DNA of 39,399 bases, taken from Planctomycetota bacterium (lineage in GTDB: Bacteria; Planctomycetota; Planctomycetia; Planctomycetales; Planctomycetaceae). Positions 19,440 through 28,622 of the stretch are shown piece after piece; within the stretch, counting starts at the first letter, position 1, and each line of letters opens with the position of its first letter. The DNA lies in assembly GCA_027624335.1 (NCBI GenBank), contig JAQBWV010000033.1, positions 1-39,399 on the forward strand. Direction: 5' to 3'. A program made the position numbers and the translations under genes. The notes under the pieces are model-generated. The model did no database searches. It was not told the DNA's origin and was given only the letters and a program-made list of their open reading frames with translations.

Positions 19440-19688
19440 ATGCCGCTAGTGGATGTCGAAATGAACAAATACGAAACAGATGATGACAATTTCAGCATGC
19501 TGGAAGAGTATCCAGCACTCGATTTCGAGAGTCTCGGCATCGTCCCGGATTCTCCTACCGTCGCTAAGCCAGGGTCGGAAGAGAAAGTTTGCATGCTGGC
19601 AGCCCGATACGCTGCTGGTCTGCCGCTCTGGCACAACGAAGACTGTGTAGATCATGGCCCGGACGGAGAAGACGTCGAAGAAGATTGA
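19440..19688 (+). CDS. Small acidic protein of unknown function (82 residues)
   Basis: The ATG at 19440 is preceded by GGAG about nine bases upstream, and the gene is closed by a strong terminator 50 bases downstream, which together support a real short gene. The protein is strongly acidic: the N-terminal MPLVDVEMNKYETDDDNFSM and C-terminal NEDCVDHGPDGEDVEED are rich in Asp/Glu, and the central EEKVCMLAARYAAGLPLWH looks like an amphipathic helix. There is no signal peptide or membrane segment. I do not recognise a named family; the composition and sequence look like a conserved planctomycete hypothetical protein. It could be a small regulatory or nucleic-acid-mimic protein, but that is speculation. 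Confidence 0.7.
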   Translation: MPLVDVEMNKYETDDDNFSMLEEYPALDFESLGIVPDSPTVAKPGSEEKVCMLAARYAAGLPLWHNEDCVDHGPDGEDVEED

Positions 19689-19737
19689 CTCTTTCGACAG
19701 TGAGGATTTCGAATCCGTTCTGTCAATCAAGCACAAG

Positions 19738-19770
19738 AGCCCTCTGGTGTCCTCATTAGAGGGCTTTTTT
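19738..19770 (+). terminator. Intrinsic terminator after the 82-residue protein gene
   Basis: AGCCCTCT (19738-19745) pairs perfectly with AGAGGGCT (19758-19765) across a 12-base loop and is followed by a T-run. A textbook Rho-independent terminator on the plus strand. Confidence 0.9.
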
Positions 19771-19927
19771 GTTCTCAGTGGCAGTGAAGTTTCGGACGTT
19801 TACCGACCACCGACGATCAAGTCGGTTGCGAGTGTGGACGCACGGCGATAAATTTCTGCGTTCCCCCCGGTAATGAAACGTCAGTTAACAGAAGACGTCA
19901 GTCAAAGCTTTGTAATACAGGTGAATC

Positions 19928-20047
19928 ATGGTTCAGCGACCCCGAACGAAACTTCATAAGGCTCGATCTACCGCCCGTTGTCCGAAGTGCGGAAAGGTCG
20001 TTCGCCGACGTGTGCGCTGCAAAACATGCAACAAGAAGTTGAGCTGA
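19928..20047 (+). CDS. 39-residue basic zinc-ribbon protein
   Basis: ATG at 19928 to TGA at 20047. The protein begins MVQRPRTKLHKARSTAR and continues with C18-P-K-C21, nine residues, C31-K-T-C34 and NKKLS. The C-x2-C-x9-C-x2-C spacing is that of a zinc ribbon, the same spacing as in zinc-binding ribosomal protein L32, but the protein is too short for L32 and lacks its N-terminal motif. Lys and Arg make up over a third of the residues, suggesting RNA or DNA binding. AGGTGA lies just upstream, with a short spacer of about three bases. The gene sits between two intrinsic terminators, so it is probably monocistronic. A ribosome- or nucleic-acid-associated role is inferred; no family is assigned. 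Confidence 0.75.
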   Translation: MVQRPRTKLHKARSTARCPKCGKVVRRRVRCKTCNKKLS

Positions 20048-20095
20048 AACTCGGTCAAATCCGTAATAACGATGTGGGATTTGTACAGACAGAAG

Positions 20096-20132
20096 CAGGC
20101 CGGGAAGCAATGCTCCCCGGCCTGTTGTTTTT
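20096..20132 (+). terminator. Intrinsic terminator after the zinc-ribbon gene
   Basis: CAGGCCGGG (20096-20104) pairs with CCCGGCCTG (20116-20124) and is followed by TTGTTTTTG. Rho-independent terminator for the plus-strand gene ending at 20047. Its minus-strand side lacks a good T-run, so it is less likely to terminate polX. Confidence 0.9.
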
Positions 20133-20251
20133 GTTCACGAATTTTTCCGCTTGCGATCGCCGAACGAATGCCAGTGCCTGTTGGGGCTGAAACGATCGAA
20201 TTGAGGTGGGCGAGGCACCAAATCCCTTACGAAGTGCCACGTCCCTCGATG

Positions 20252-21982
20252 TTAGCGGATCAGATTTTGAAACTCGTTGAACGTCCGAGTGTTCGCTACG
20301 TCCTGCCTTGTCAGTCCGGCCCTCCGGGCCTGGTTGATCCCATTCTGCAGTTCGCCGAATCCGTGGACGCTGTGAGCATCGGTGCTGACAACGATGGGAA
20401 TCCCGAAGTCTTTTGCAGCAGCAGCGTGAACGTCGTCCAGATCCAGTCGACTACGGTGCGCGTTGATTTCCATCATGCAGCCATGATCGGCAGCGGCTTG
20501 AAAGATTTCGTTAAAACTGATGTCGGCGCCGGGACGTTTGCCGATCACTCTGCCACTCGGATGACCGATGGCTGACACATGCGGATTTCGAATCGCAGTC
20601 AAGAGACGCTTGTTGATCTGATCCCGAGGCTGCTTCAAGCCGTAATGCAGGACTGCAACAACCCAGTCCGCTTCAGCCAGTACATCGTCCGGCAGATCCA
20701 TCGTCGCGTCTTCAAGAATGTCGCACTCGATACCGCACAGAATTTCGATACCGGAGATTTCTGATCGAGCTTTCTCGATGTTCTTCCAGTGTGCCCTTAA
20801 CCGTTTGGAATCAAGCCCGTTGGCCATCGTGACTCGTTTGGAGTGGTCTGTAATCGCGATGTACTTCAGACCGCGAGTTTTCGCCGCTTCGGCCATTTCG
20901 AGAATCGAAGCCTGACCATCAGTCGCCGTCGTGTGCATATGCAGATCCCCCAGGACGTCGTCCACGGTGATCAGTTCCGGAAGTGTGCCTGCGCTGGCGA
21001 GTTCAAATTCGCGACGATTCTCTCGAAGTTCAGGAGCGATGAACGGCAGCCCGAGAGCCGCATAGACATCCTCTTCGGTGCGACCAGCGACGTACTCCTG
21101 GTCGCGGAAAACGCCGTACTCATTCACTTTCAGTCCGAGTTCCTGAGCACGTCGTCGGATCACAATGTTGTGCTCCTTTGACCCGGTGAAATACTGCATT
21201 GCCGCGCCGTACGACTCGTCGGGAACGACTCTTAGATCGAGTTCGAGTTTTTTGATCCCGTCGAATACCGGACTCAGACGGACGCGTTGTTTCGTCTCGC
21301 CGCGCGCGAGCACTTTCTCCACTAATGGGTGTTGTGCCAGCGCGTCCATCGCCTGAGCGGAGTCCGTCGATGTCACGAGCACATCAAGGTCGCCGACGGT
21401 CTCAAGGCATCGCCGAAAACTGCCAGCCGCACTGACCTGTGTGACCGATTCCAGCGACTGTAATGACCGGATGATTTGCTCGACGACAGGTCTGGCATCC
21501 GCGTGATAAACGCGTTGAGCCGATTGTTCAACTTGATCCAGTCCTTCAAGAATCGTTGTCGCCGTTCTCGCACCGAAGCCTTTGAGTTCCGCAATTTGTC
21601 CCATCTCGGCCGCTTCCCGAAGTTGATCAAGCGTCGTTAGTCCCAGCTCGTTAAAGATCGCCGCGACTTTCTTCGGACCGATGCCAGGAATTCGCAACAT
21701 CATGACAACGCCCACCGGTATCTGCTGCCGCAATTCTTCGAGCTGAGGCAACTCGCCGGTCTCAACGACTGCCACCAGTTTCTCGGCGAGGTCCTTTCCG
21801 ATTCCCGGGATCTTTTGCAGAGACTTGGCGCCGCTCTCTGCGAGTTCAGAAACAGCCTCTGGCAGACTTGCGAGTGTCCTTGCGGCGTTTCGATAAGCGC
21901 GAAGCCGAAACGCGTTGGCTCCCTGCAACTCAAGCAGGTCTGCAAGTTCTTCAAAAAGACGTGCGATCTCGATGTTTTGCAT
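20252..21982 (-). CDS. polX: DNA polymerase/3'-5' exonuclease PolX
   Basis: 576 residues from the ATG at 21982 ([20 protein letters not shown]), matching bacterial PolX length; an extension to 22042 would overlap rsmD and is rejected. The family X part has the 8-kDa-like HhH domain ([27 protein letters not shown]) and the polymerase nucleotidyltransferase site [17 protein letters not shown] with D198/D200 and the third Asp in LELDLRVV (D249). The C-terminal PHP phosphoesterase (about 340-576) has [32 protein letters not shown] and VVSTDAHS, the metal ligands for exonuclease and AP-endonuclease activity. PolX fills gaps in base-excision repair. It starts 13 bases after the rsmD stop codon, so the two are probably co-transcribed. 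Confidence 0.97.
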   Translation of the reverse strand: MQNIEIARLFEELADLLELQGANAFRLRAYRNAARTLASLPEAVSELAESGAKSLQKIPGIGKDLAEKLVAVVETGELPQLEELRQQIPVGVVMMLRIPGIGPKKVAAIFNELGLTTLDQLREAAEMGQIAELKGFGARTATTILEGLDQVEQSAQRVYHADARPVVEQIIRSLQSLESVTQVSAAGSFRRCLETVGDLDVLVTSTDSAQAMDALAQHPLVEKVLARGETKQRVRLSPVFDGIKKLELDLRVVPDESYGAAMQYFTGSKEHNIVIRRRAQELGLKVNEYGVFRDQEYVAGRTEEDVYAALGLPFIAPELRENRREFELASAGTLPELITVDDVLGDLHMHTTATDGQASILEMAEAAKTRGLKYIAITDHSKRVTMANGLDSKRLRAHWKNIEKARSEISGIEILCGIECDILEDATMDLPDDVLAEADWVVAVLHYGLKQPRDQINKRLLTAIRNPHVSAIGHPSGRVIGKRPGADISFNEIFQAAADHGCMMEINAHRSRLDLDDVHAAAAKDFGIPIVVSTDAHSVHGFGELQNGINQARRAGLTRQDVANTRTFNEFQNLIR

Positions 21983-21995
21983 ACCTGGCTGACCT

Positions 21996-22640
21996 CTACA
22001 GGTTGAGTGAATCTTCTTTCTGACCAGGTTCCGAGGCCTCACTCTGTTTATCGTCCGGCGAATTCGACTGTTTGCGAAACCAGTGGACTTCCATCCTTGA
22101 GTAATCCAGCTTGCGTTCCAGCTTCCAGACTTCCGGCAAATGAAACACCGCGCGTTTCGGAGTCCGGAAGATCAGTGACGCCTGTTCCGAAGTCACGTCT
22201 ACGCGCGCCAGTCGTTCAAGCGATTTGAACAGTAGCCTTCCCGGAACGATGTCCTCGACCATCCGGTAGGGCGGGTCAAAGAAGACAAAGTCGAATGGTG
22301 TCATTCCCTCACAGTTCTTCGGGCGGAAAGACGTCTTCATGACATCTGTCGCCCAGCACAGGGTCTCGTCCTCGACCCCGAGAGACTCCACGTTCTTTTT
22401 CAGCAACTCCATGGCCTTGCGGTCGCGCTCAAAGAAGACGATCGAGTGCGCACCACGACTGAGTGACTCCAGACCAATCGTCCCCGTCCCGGCGAAGATG
22501 TCAGCGACACGCGCACCTTGAAGCTCATCCTCGACGTATTCGAACATGCTTTCTTTGACACGGTCAGTGATTGGACGGGTGACGTCACCGGGATTGCTCA
22601 GAAGTTTTCGCCTGCCAAATCGCCCACGGATAATTCTCAT
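21996..22640 (-). CDS. rsmD: 16S rRNA (guanine(966)-N(2))-methyltransferase RsmD
   Basis: 214 residues. The N-terminus [19 protein letters not shown] and [15 protein letters not shown] are diagnostic for RsmD. The SAM-binding motif is [19 protein letters not shown], followed by [16 protein letters not shown], and the catalytic N-methyltransferase motif is [10 protein letters not shown]. It methylates G966 of 16S rRNA in the assembled 30S subunit. A C-terminal hydrophilic tail ([17 protein letters not shown]) extends beyond the usual end. GAGGGAAGG precedes the start. It is the middle gene of a minus-strand set with the receiver-like gene (22761) and polX. Confidence 0.96.
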   Translation of the reverse strand: MRIIRGRFGRRKLLSNPGDVTRPITDRVKESMFEYVEDELQGARVADIFAGTGTIGLESLSRGAHSIVFFERDRKAMELLKKNVESLGVEDETLCWATDVMKTSFRPKNCEGMTPFDFVFFDPPYRMVEDIVPGRLLFKSLERLARVDVTSEQASLIFRTPKRAVFHLPEVWKLERKLDYSRMEVHWFRKQSNSPDDKQSEASEPGQKEDSLNL

Positions 22641-22760
22641 TCAGCCTTCCCTCAAGTTGTTCGTCAAGGAGTCATCGAGCCAGCCCGGAATTCGCCGTCA
22701 GATACGCGAGCCGGACAGACAGCTCGTGCTTGCCGTTCCGGCAACATTCGTCGCTGCCGT

Positions 22761-23150
22761 CTAACGGGACTCTATCGAATGTTGCCCCAGCAGTCTTCGA
22801 CACGCATTGCCGATATCAGGACCGTTCACAGGCGGAAGCAGGACCGTGGTTGCTCCCAGCTCTCGCAGCGACGGTTCCAGCACCTCAATTCCACCGTAAC
22901 CGACAATCACGGTGCTGATTTCCAGACGGCTCAACCACAGGATCATGGGCAGGCATTCGCCCGGCCAGCCAGCGAGATTCATCACAGCAATGCAGTTGCT
23001 TCCCGATGTTCGTGCTGCTGAAACCCGTTCACGAAGACTGGCCGTGTCCCGGCAGGCCCGCACAACGACATGCGCATCCCTGAACTGCCGGTGCAGTTCG
23101 GGAGCCCAGCGAGGGCGTTTCTCCAGAACGATGATCTGAGAAGCCACCAT
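22761..23150 (-). CDS. Hypothetical protein, receiver-like fold (129 residues)
   Basis: The ATG at 23150 is chosen because GAGG lies nine bases upstream; the longer reading starts at a TTG with no ribosome binding site. The protein alternates beta strands and helices like a response-regulator receiver: MVASQIIVLEKRP, AHVVVRACRDTASLRERV, NCIAVMNLAG, ISTVIVGYGGIEVLEPSLRELGATTVLLPP. The phospho-acceptor Asp does not appear where expected (the third strand reads CIAVMNLAG), so if it is receiver-like it is probably non-phosphorylatable. The family is not recognised. It is located 120 bases upstream of rsmD on the same strand and may head that operon. Confidence 0.65.
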   Translation of the reverse strand: MVASQIIVLEKRPRWAPELHRQFRDAHVVVRACRDTASLRERVSAARTSGSNCIAVMNLAGWPGECLPMILWLSRLEISTVIVGYGGIEVLEPSLRELGATTVLLPPVNGPDIGNACRRLLGQHSIESR

Positions 23151-23333
23151 GAAATACGACCTCAATGCCAACAGACGCCGTCATCACAAAAACGCGACGC
23201 CACGATATGACTCGGGGGCATTCGGAATCGGAAATGATCCCGGATATACTTCTGAAACTTCCAGGTGCCAAAGATCGCACCCCGGCTCACGCGGCTTCTG
23301 TCAACCGCCGCTCCGCAGAACTAAGGATACTCA

Positions 23334-24818
23334 ATGTCGAAGCCAGCGCTGTCGCCACTGCTGATTCTGGTCGGAATATTTCTGACTTTCGTTTTCGTAG
23401 TCGAAGCTCGAGCCGCCCAGAAGCCCAACATTCTGTTCATCGCGATCGATGATCAGAACGACTGGATTGGCTGCCTTGGCGGGCATCCCGCAGCGATAAC
23501 GCCCAACATTGACCGAATTGCAGAACGAGGAACGGTCTTTCTTAACGCTCACTGTCAGGCGCCGCTCTGTAATCCGTCCCGGACAAGCCTCATGATGGGA
23601 CTGCGACCATCGACGACCGGAGTCTGCGGTCTGTCACCGTGGTTCAGGACGCTGGACGAATTCAAGAATCACGTGACCCTGCCTCAGTACCTGAAGAAGC
23701 ACGGATATCAAACGTACTCGACAGGCAAAATTTATCACGGCGGCTCCGGACGACAGAAGAATGATTCCGAGTTCGACATCCTCGGCCCGCCAGCCGGAGT
23801 CGGAGTCAAACCAAAGGCGAAGCTGGTCAACACTCCGTCAGCTCATCCGCTTGTGGACTGGGGCGTCTTTCCTCACAAAGACGAAGACAAAGGCGACTGG
23901 AAAGTTGCCAGCTGGGCCGTCGAACAGCTTGAAGCCACTCCTGACGAACCATTCTTCCTTTCCGTCGGCTTCTTCCTGCCACACGTCCCGTGTTACGCAA
24001 CTCAGAAGTGGTTCGACCTGTATCCCGATGGTAGATCGCTGCTGCCGCCGATCATGAGACATGACCGCGACGACACTCCGCGGTTCTCGTGGTATCTCCA
24101 CTGGAAACTGCCGGAGCCGCGTTTCAAGTTCCTCGAAGAAGCCGACCAGTGGGAGAATCTCTGCCGTTCGTACCTGGCATGTACGAGCTTCGTCGACAGT
24201 CAGATCGGCCGCGTGATTGCCGCACTGGAGAACAGCGGTCAGGCCGACAACACGATCATCGTTGTCTGGTCGGACCACGGTTGGCATCTCGGCGAGAAAC
24301 TCATCACCGGAAAGAACACGCTGTGGGATGACGGAACTCGCGTTCCTCTGATCTTCGCAGGGCCAGGAATCACGAAATCCGGACGCTGTGCGAAACCTGC
24401 TGAACTGCTCGACATGTACCCCACACTGCTCGAACTATGCGGCCTGCCTGAGAACTCAACACTCGAAGGACACAGCCTGGTACCGCAACTCAAAGATGCG
24501 AATGCCGAACGCGAATGGCCAGCGATCACGACTCACAACACCGGCAATCATGGAATCCGTAGCGAGCACTGGCGGTACATCACGTACGCCGACGGTTCGG
24601 AAGAGCTGTACGACATGCGAAAAGATCCCAACGAATGGACCAACCTCGCCGGTAATCCAAAGTACGCTGCCGTCATCGCACAGCATCGAGAGTGGATCCC
24701 GAAGATCGACCGCAAACCCGCCCCCGGCAGCAAGCATCGAGTGCTGACCTTCGAAAACGGAAAGGTCAACTGGGAAGGCGAAGACGTCGCTTCAGACGAG
24801 CCGATTCCGGAACTTTAG
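23334..24818 (+). CDS. Secreted sulfatase, iduronate-2-sulfatase-like
   Basis: 494 residues, with AAGGA seven bases before the ATG. The signal peptide spans about 1-28 (LLILVGIFLTFVFVVEARA). The catalytic core is intact: NILFIAIDDQNDWIGCLGGH (D39/D40 metal ligands), then APLCNPSRTSLMMG with C79 as the residue matured to formylglycine, HGYQTYSTGKIYHG, HVPCYATQKWFD and VVWSDHGWHLGEK. The CNPSR form and IDDQNDWIG opening are typical of iduronate-2-sulfatase-like enzymes expanded in planctomycetes. It hydrolyses sulfate esters, probably of marine or host polysaccharides, in the periplasm or outside. No maturation enzyme is encoded nearby. It is a useful contrast to the degenerate relative at 3727. 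Confidence 0.95.
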   Translation: MSKPALSPLLILVGIFLTFVFVVEARAAQKPNILFIAIDDQNDWIGCLGGHPAAITPNIDRIAERGTVFLNAHCQAPLCNPSRTSLMMGLRPSTTGVCGLSPWFRTLDEFKNHVTLPQYLKKHGYQTYSTGKIYHGGSGRQKNDSEFDILGPPAGVGVKPKAKLVNTPSAHPLVDWGVFPHKDEDKGDWKVASWAVEQLEATPDEPFFLSVGFFLPHVPCYATQKWFDLYPDGRSLLPPIMRHDRDDTPRFSWYLHWKLPEPRFKFLEEADQWENLCRSYLACTSFVDSQIGRVIAALENSGQADNTIIVVWSDHGWHLGEKLITGKNTLWDDGTRVPLIFAGPGITKSGRCAKPAELLDMYPTLLELCGLPENSTLEGHSLVPQLKDANAEREWPAITTHNTGNHGIRSEHWRYITYADGSEELYDMRKDPNEWTNLAGNPKYAAVIAQHREWIPKIDRKPAPGSKHRVLTFENGKVNWEGEDVASDEPIPEL

Positions 24819-24880
24819 AAGTGATACCCGCCAGAACCCGAATCCAGATATCTCGTTGTCACACGCAGCCAGCTTTCCCG

Positions 24881-25363
24881 TCACTTCTTCCCTTCGGATC
24901 GGCGAGCCTGGAAGAACTCCTGCAGCAACGCTCGACATTCATCCTGCAGGACACCGCCAAGAACCGTGCAGCGGTGGTTCAACCGTTCGTCGTCGGTGAT
25001 CTGGTAGAGCGTGTGGCACGCGCCCCCTTTCGGGTCGGTCGTGCCGTAAACGACCGTCGGAATGCGTGCCTGGACGATCGCGCCTGCACACATGGGGCAA
25101 GGCTCCAGCGTGACGATCAGTGTGCAGTCCGTAAGCCGCCACGAACCGAGTGTCTGAGCAGCCTGCGTGATGGCAATGATCTCGGCATGAGCGGTCGGAT
25201 CCTGTAGCGATTCCCGTTGGTTGTAGCCGGTCCCGATGATCGATTCTCCATGAACGATCACAGCGCCCACTGGCACTTCACCCTGCTCGAAGGCGACCGC
25301 CGCTTCGTCCAGCGCCTTGCGCATCCACATTTCGTACGGTTGCAACGGGTTCTCTGCAAACAT
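24881..25363 (-). CDS. tadA: tRNA adenosine(34) deaminase TadA
   Basis: 160 residues from the ATG at 25363; in-frame ATG codons at 25390 and 25417 could add 9 or 18 residues and none has a clearly better ribosome binding site. Zinc site: [10 protein letters not shown] (HAE, proton-shuttling Glu) and [13 protein letters not shown] (PCxxC). [18 protein letters not shown] and [13 protein letters not shown] are characteristic of TadA rather than of cytidine or guanine deaminases. It converts A34 to inosine in tRNA-Arg(ACG). Convergent with the sulfatase gene (63-base gap) and downstream of the large RTX gene region on the other side. Confidence 0.95.
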   Translation of the reverse strand: MFAENPLQPYEMWMRKALDEAAVAFEQGEVPVGAVIVHGESIIGTGYNQRESLQDPTAHAEIIAITQAAQTLGSWRLTDCTLIVTLEPCPMCAGAIVQARIPTVVYGTTDPKGGACHTLYQITDDERLNHRCTVLGGVLQDECRALLQEFFQARRSEGKK

Positions 25364-25511
25364 CACGGATGTTGGTTTCCTGAACGACATGAAGGCGGAT
25401 CCGCTGGCGTACAACATGCCTGCAGTGGGCTGTTAAATGCTGAAACTCTTTTCAACAAGACTAGCAACCCGTACTCGACTCGGCGACTGTTGAACTCTCG
25501 TCACGTTGCAT

Positions 25512-28500
25512 CTATGTGCCGAACCCATCAGTGAACCATGCGACAAAGGCTTCATCGAGGATATCTCCGGCGACATTGATAAACGTGTCGGAACCGCCGC
25601 CTGTGGCAAGCGTGTCCTGGCCATCGCCGCCGTCGAGTTGATCGTTCCCACCGCCGCCAACCAGCAGATCTCTTTCGGCCCCTCCCAGAAGCATGTCATT
25701 ACCCTCGCCAGCGTCGAGAGTGTCTTCTCCGTCGCCGCCGTCAAGAAGGTCAGAGCCGGAATTGCCAAGAATCTCGTCGTTTCCTGCCATCCCGTAGAGG
25801 ACGTCATCACTTCCGCCACCGATCAATTCATCGTTGCCGTCTCCGCCATTCAGCAAGTCCTCATCGGCGTTGCCGTTCAGCGTATCATCGCCTGCCTCAC
25901 CCAGCAGAGTGTCTTCTCCGCTGCCTCCGAGAATCGAGTCATTGCCACTGCCACCGTTTAGCGTTTCACTGGCGCTGCCACCGATGATGGAATCGTCACC
26001 GGCATCACCGAACGCGGAGTTGGTGTCAATCGACGTTCCGAGTATTTCCGTCAATGATGCTGGCAGTTGGAGAGTGTCATTCCCCTCTCCGCCGTGCAGC
26101 TCGAATCCAATGTAGGGATCAGCTGCCGACGACGTCTGAATCGTGTCCTGCCCGTCTCCACCCAGGATCGAGAAATAAAAGTTGTTCGGTTCGTATGTTG
26201 GATAATCGCTGGCGAAATTCCGCAGATCGTCGGTCGTGATCAGGTCGTTGCCACTTCGAGCATCAATCGCTACCGAGTTGAATCGTTCGATGATTACGGA
26301 CTCTGTGTTGACGCTGATCTGCAGCTTGCCGTTCACTTCCCGCAATTGAATGACATCGCTGGTGCTGGAACCAAATACCTGCAACTGATCACGACCGAGA
26401 TCACCATCCTGAATATCGTTGCCGTCGCCGGCGCTCCAGACAGTAACGTCATCATCGACGCCACCGTCGATTCGATCGATGCCGCCTCCACCAATCAACC
26501 GATCAACGCCCGCCGCTCCCATGAGCGTATCGCTGCCATAGTCACCGAGAAGTTCATCATCGCCGAACCCGCCGAAAATCAGATCGTCGCCGGATTCGCC
26601 GTTGATCGAATCGTCTCCAATGCCGCCTGTGAGCGTGTCGTTTCCTGGTCCGCCGAACAGTGTGTCGCCTTCTTCAATCACAGCGAATCGAAACGTTTCA
26701 GGAAGCGGCGGTGTGTAAACGTACTTCGGCATGCCACCAATGTCGGCCGTCGTTTTCAGCACTCGGCCAGTACGATTTATGACGCCGGAGACAACTCGAA
26801 CATCATCAGGGTCTCGTGCCCAGGGTAAAGCACCAACCTGAGCAAGCACGCTGTCGAAAACCAGATCGACCGGAAGCGGTGATGCAGCAGCCAGCGCGAC
26901 GCTCATCCATGCTTCAGGAGGCGAGGATACTTGAGAATCGTAAACACCCGCTGGAGTGGTACCGCGGATCGAACCAACGCCCGCCTTGTAGGACACATTC
27001 CAATCGTAAGCTTCTGGATTGCTGAATGTCGCGGGTCTCGTAAACAGCGGAGTGGTGCGTCCGGCGTTGGCTACCATGACGCGGTCTGCATCCTGGAAGA
27101 AATTGTCAGACAAGTAGATTTCTGTGCCAGCGCCAACGCCTGGCTGTGCTTCCAGCAGCGCGATGTAGTTCAACGTGTTGGGGCCAGGGATAAAGAGATT
27201 TCCAACAGCGGCCACCTGAGCGCCATCGCCCACAATCATCGCTCGACTGAGCGGATTGTAGATAATGTTGTTCATCACAAGTCCGCTGGCGGTTCCATCG
27301 AGATCGGTCCCGAATGCGAACTTCGGCGCCCGCTTCCGCATACTCGTGAACAGCGAATTGGTGATCGTAACTTCGGTCGACCCGTTACCGATCAGCAGAC
27401 TGTGAGCATGGTTGGATGAGTCGAGCGGCTCAGAAAAGATCACGCGATCAAACGTCACCCGCCGGGAATGGTCCCAGACTTCTGCCACTTCGTCTTCAGA
27501 CCAGGACAGAGAAACGTTCTGAATCAGAATGTCTTCTGACGCAATAATCGACAGCGTATCCCGCTGCCCTCGGATCGGATTGCCGCGGTCATCATCACCT
27601 GAACGAACGCGAATATGAGTGATTGTGACATTCGACGCATTCAACAGCAGTATTCGACCACCAACAATCGTAATGCCGGGCGACGGCGCCGTGCTGCCGT
27701 CAATCGTGATGTTGGAGCTGGAAATCTGCAGTTCGTAGTTGGGACGCTCCAGTGATGTGTTGCGCAAGTCAATGACACCGCCGACGTCAAACACAATGTG
27801 GCGGTTATCCTGTGACACGGCATCCATCAGCGAACCTGGACCGTCGGGAGACAGCGTCGTTACGTGGACGGTCTGTATTGCTGCTCCAGTAGCACTCTGC
27901 AGAACGTCATCACCATTCCCGCCGTCGAGCCAGTCCTGACCACCTCCGCCAATCAGCGTGTCATTACCATCCTTTCCAAAGATCAGGTCGTCACCGGAGT
28001 CACCGTTCAGATAGTCAGAATGATCGCCACCGTCGAGCGAATCATCGCCGGAACCACCATCCAGCGAGTCGTTGCCAACGCCTCCCGAAAGAGTATCGGC
28101 GCCTAAACCTCCACTGAGAATGTCGTCCCCCGGGCCGCCATCCAGTGTGTCAGCAGGGCCAAGCTGACCGTCAAGCTGGTCGTCTCCGCCGCCACCCATC
28201 AGCAGATCACTGCCAACGTTGCCAGCCAGTGTGTCGTCGCCGGAACCACCAATCAAAGTGTCCGACCCAGGACCGCCAATCGCCATTGTCGGAATGCTGG
28301 TGCGATTCTCGAAGTGATCCTGTCCGTCCTTTCCCGTAAAGAAAATCGAGGTCACAGAAGATGCCAAGAACTCGGATTGCTGACCGTTCAGGCTGACCTG
28401 CACAGTCTCCGAAGCTAACTCGACCAGAACCTGATCCGCGTGATTTGTTCCTGAAACGGAGAGCAAGCCCGTCGTTGGATTCAGGGTGACGGCAAGCAGT

Positions 28501-28622
28501 TCGCGACGCTCCAACTGCTCCGTCTGGCGGCAACATCTTGAGCGCATTGCAGACGCGAATCGCCGACGAGTGCGGCGGCGAAGTCTATCGAGTCGCAGGA
28601 CTGGCCTGCTCTGGAACGACAT
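25512..28622 (-). CDS. Giant surface protein: LEPR-XLL motif, RTX repeats flanking a pectate-lyase-like beta-helix
   Basis: 1036 residues. The very basic N-terminus ends in QTEQLERRELLAV (33-45), the LEPR-XLL-type motif found at the start of giant planctomycete surface proteins. RTX block 1 (about 115-242) has repeats such as GGSGDDTLAG and GGAGNDSLDG-like nonapeptides that bind Ca2+. Residues about 255-620 resemble polysaccharide lyase family 1: SSSNITIDGSTAPSPGITI, NVTITHIRVRSGDDD, DILIQNVSLSWSEDE, VTITNSLFTSMRKRAPKF with a likely catalytic Arg (RxP, R431), and ALPWARDPDDVRVVSGVINR near its end. RTX block 2 spans about 652-745 and block 3 about 815-1015. Inference: a calcium-stabilised, surface-displayed or secreted lyase for pectin-like or other uronic polysaccharides. 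GAGAGG precedes the start codon. Confidence 0.88.
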   Translation of the reverse strand: MSFQSRPVLRLDRLRRRTRRRFASAMRSRCCRQTEQLERRELLAVTLNPTTGLLSVSGTNHADQVLVELASETVQVSLNGQQSEFLASSVTSIFFTGKDGQDHFENRTSIPTMAIGGPGSDTLIGGSGDDTLAGNVGSDLLMGGGGDDQLDGQLGPADTLDGGPGDDILSGGLGADTLSGGVGNDSLDGGSGDDSLDGGDHSDYLNGDSGDDLIFGKDGNDTLIGGGGQDWLDGGNGDDVLQSATGAAIQTVHVTTLSPDGPGSLMDAVSQDNRHIVFDVGGVIDLRNTSLERPNYELQISSSNITIDGSTAPSPGITIVGGRILLLNASNVTITHIRVRSGDDDRGNPIRGQRDTLSIIASEDILIQNVSLSWSEDEVAEVWDHSRRVTFDRVIFSEPLDSSNHAHSLLIGNGSTEVTITNSLFTSMRKRAPKFAFGTDLDGTASGLVMNNIIYNPLSRAMIVGDGAQVAAVGNLFIPGPNTLNYIALLEAQPGVGAGTEIYLSDNFFQDADRVMVANAGRTTPLFTRPATFSNPEAYDWNVSYKAGVGSIRGTTPAGVYDSQVSSPPEAWMSVALAAASPLPVDLVFDSVLAQVGALPWARDPDDVRVVSGVINRTGRVLKTTADIGGMPKYVYTPPLPETFRFAVIEEGDTLFGGPGNDTLTGGIGDDSINGESGDDLIFGGFGDDELLGDYGSDTLMGAAGVDRLIGGGGIDRIDGGVDDDVTVWSAGDGNDIQDGDLGRDQLQVFGSSTSDVIQLREVNGKLQISVNTESVIIERFNSVAIDARSGNDLITTDDLRNFASDYPTYEPNNFYFSILGGDGQDTIQTSSAADPYIGFELHGGEGNDTLQLPASLTEILGTSIDTNSAFGDAGDDSIIGGSASETLNGGSGNDSILGGSGEDTLLGEAGDDTLNGNADEDLLNGGDGNDELIGGGSDDVLYGMAGNDEILGNSGSDLLDGGDGEDTLDAGEGNDMLLGGAERDLLVGGGGNDQLDGGDGQDTLATGGGSDTFINVAGDILDEAFVAWFTDGFGT

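Noticed and set aside
19040..19636. 198-codon minus-strand ORF across the small acidic gene and its leader
   Set aside because: Ser-rich, without family motifs or a ribosome binding site; it overlaps the better-supported plus-strand gene with its terminator.
26067..26828. 253-codon plus-strand ORF inside the RTX gene
   Set aside because: It is the antisense reading of a repetitive, well-recognised coding region and has no domain signature.
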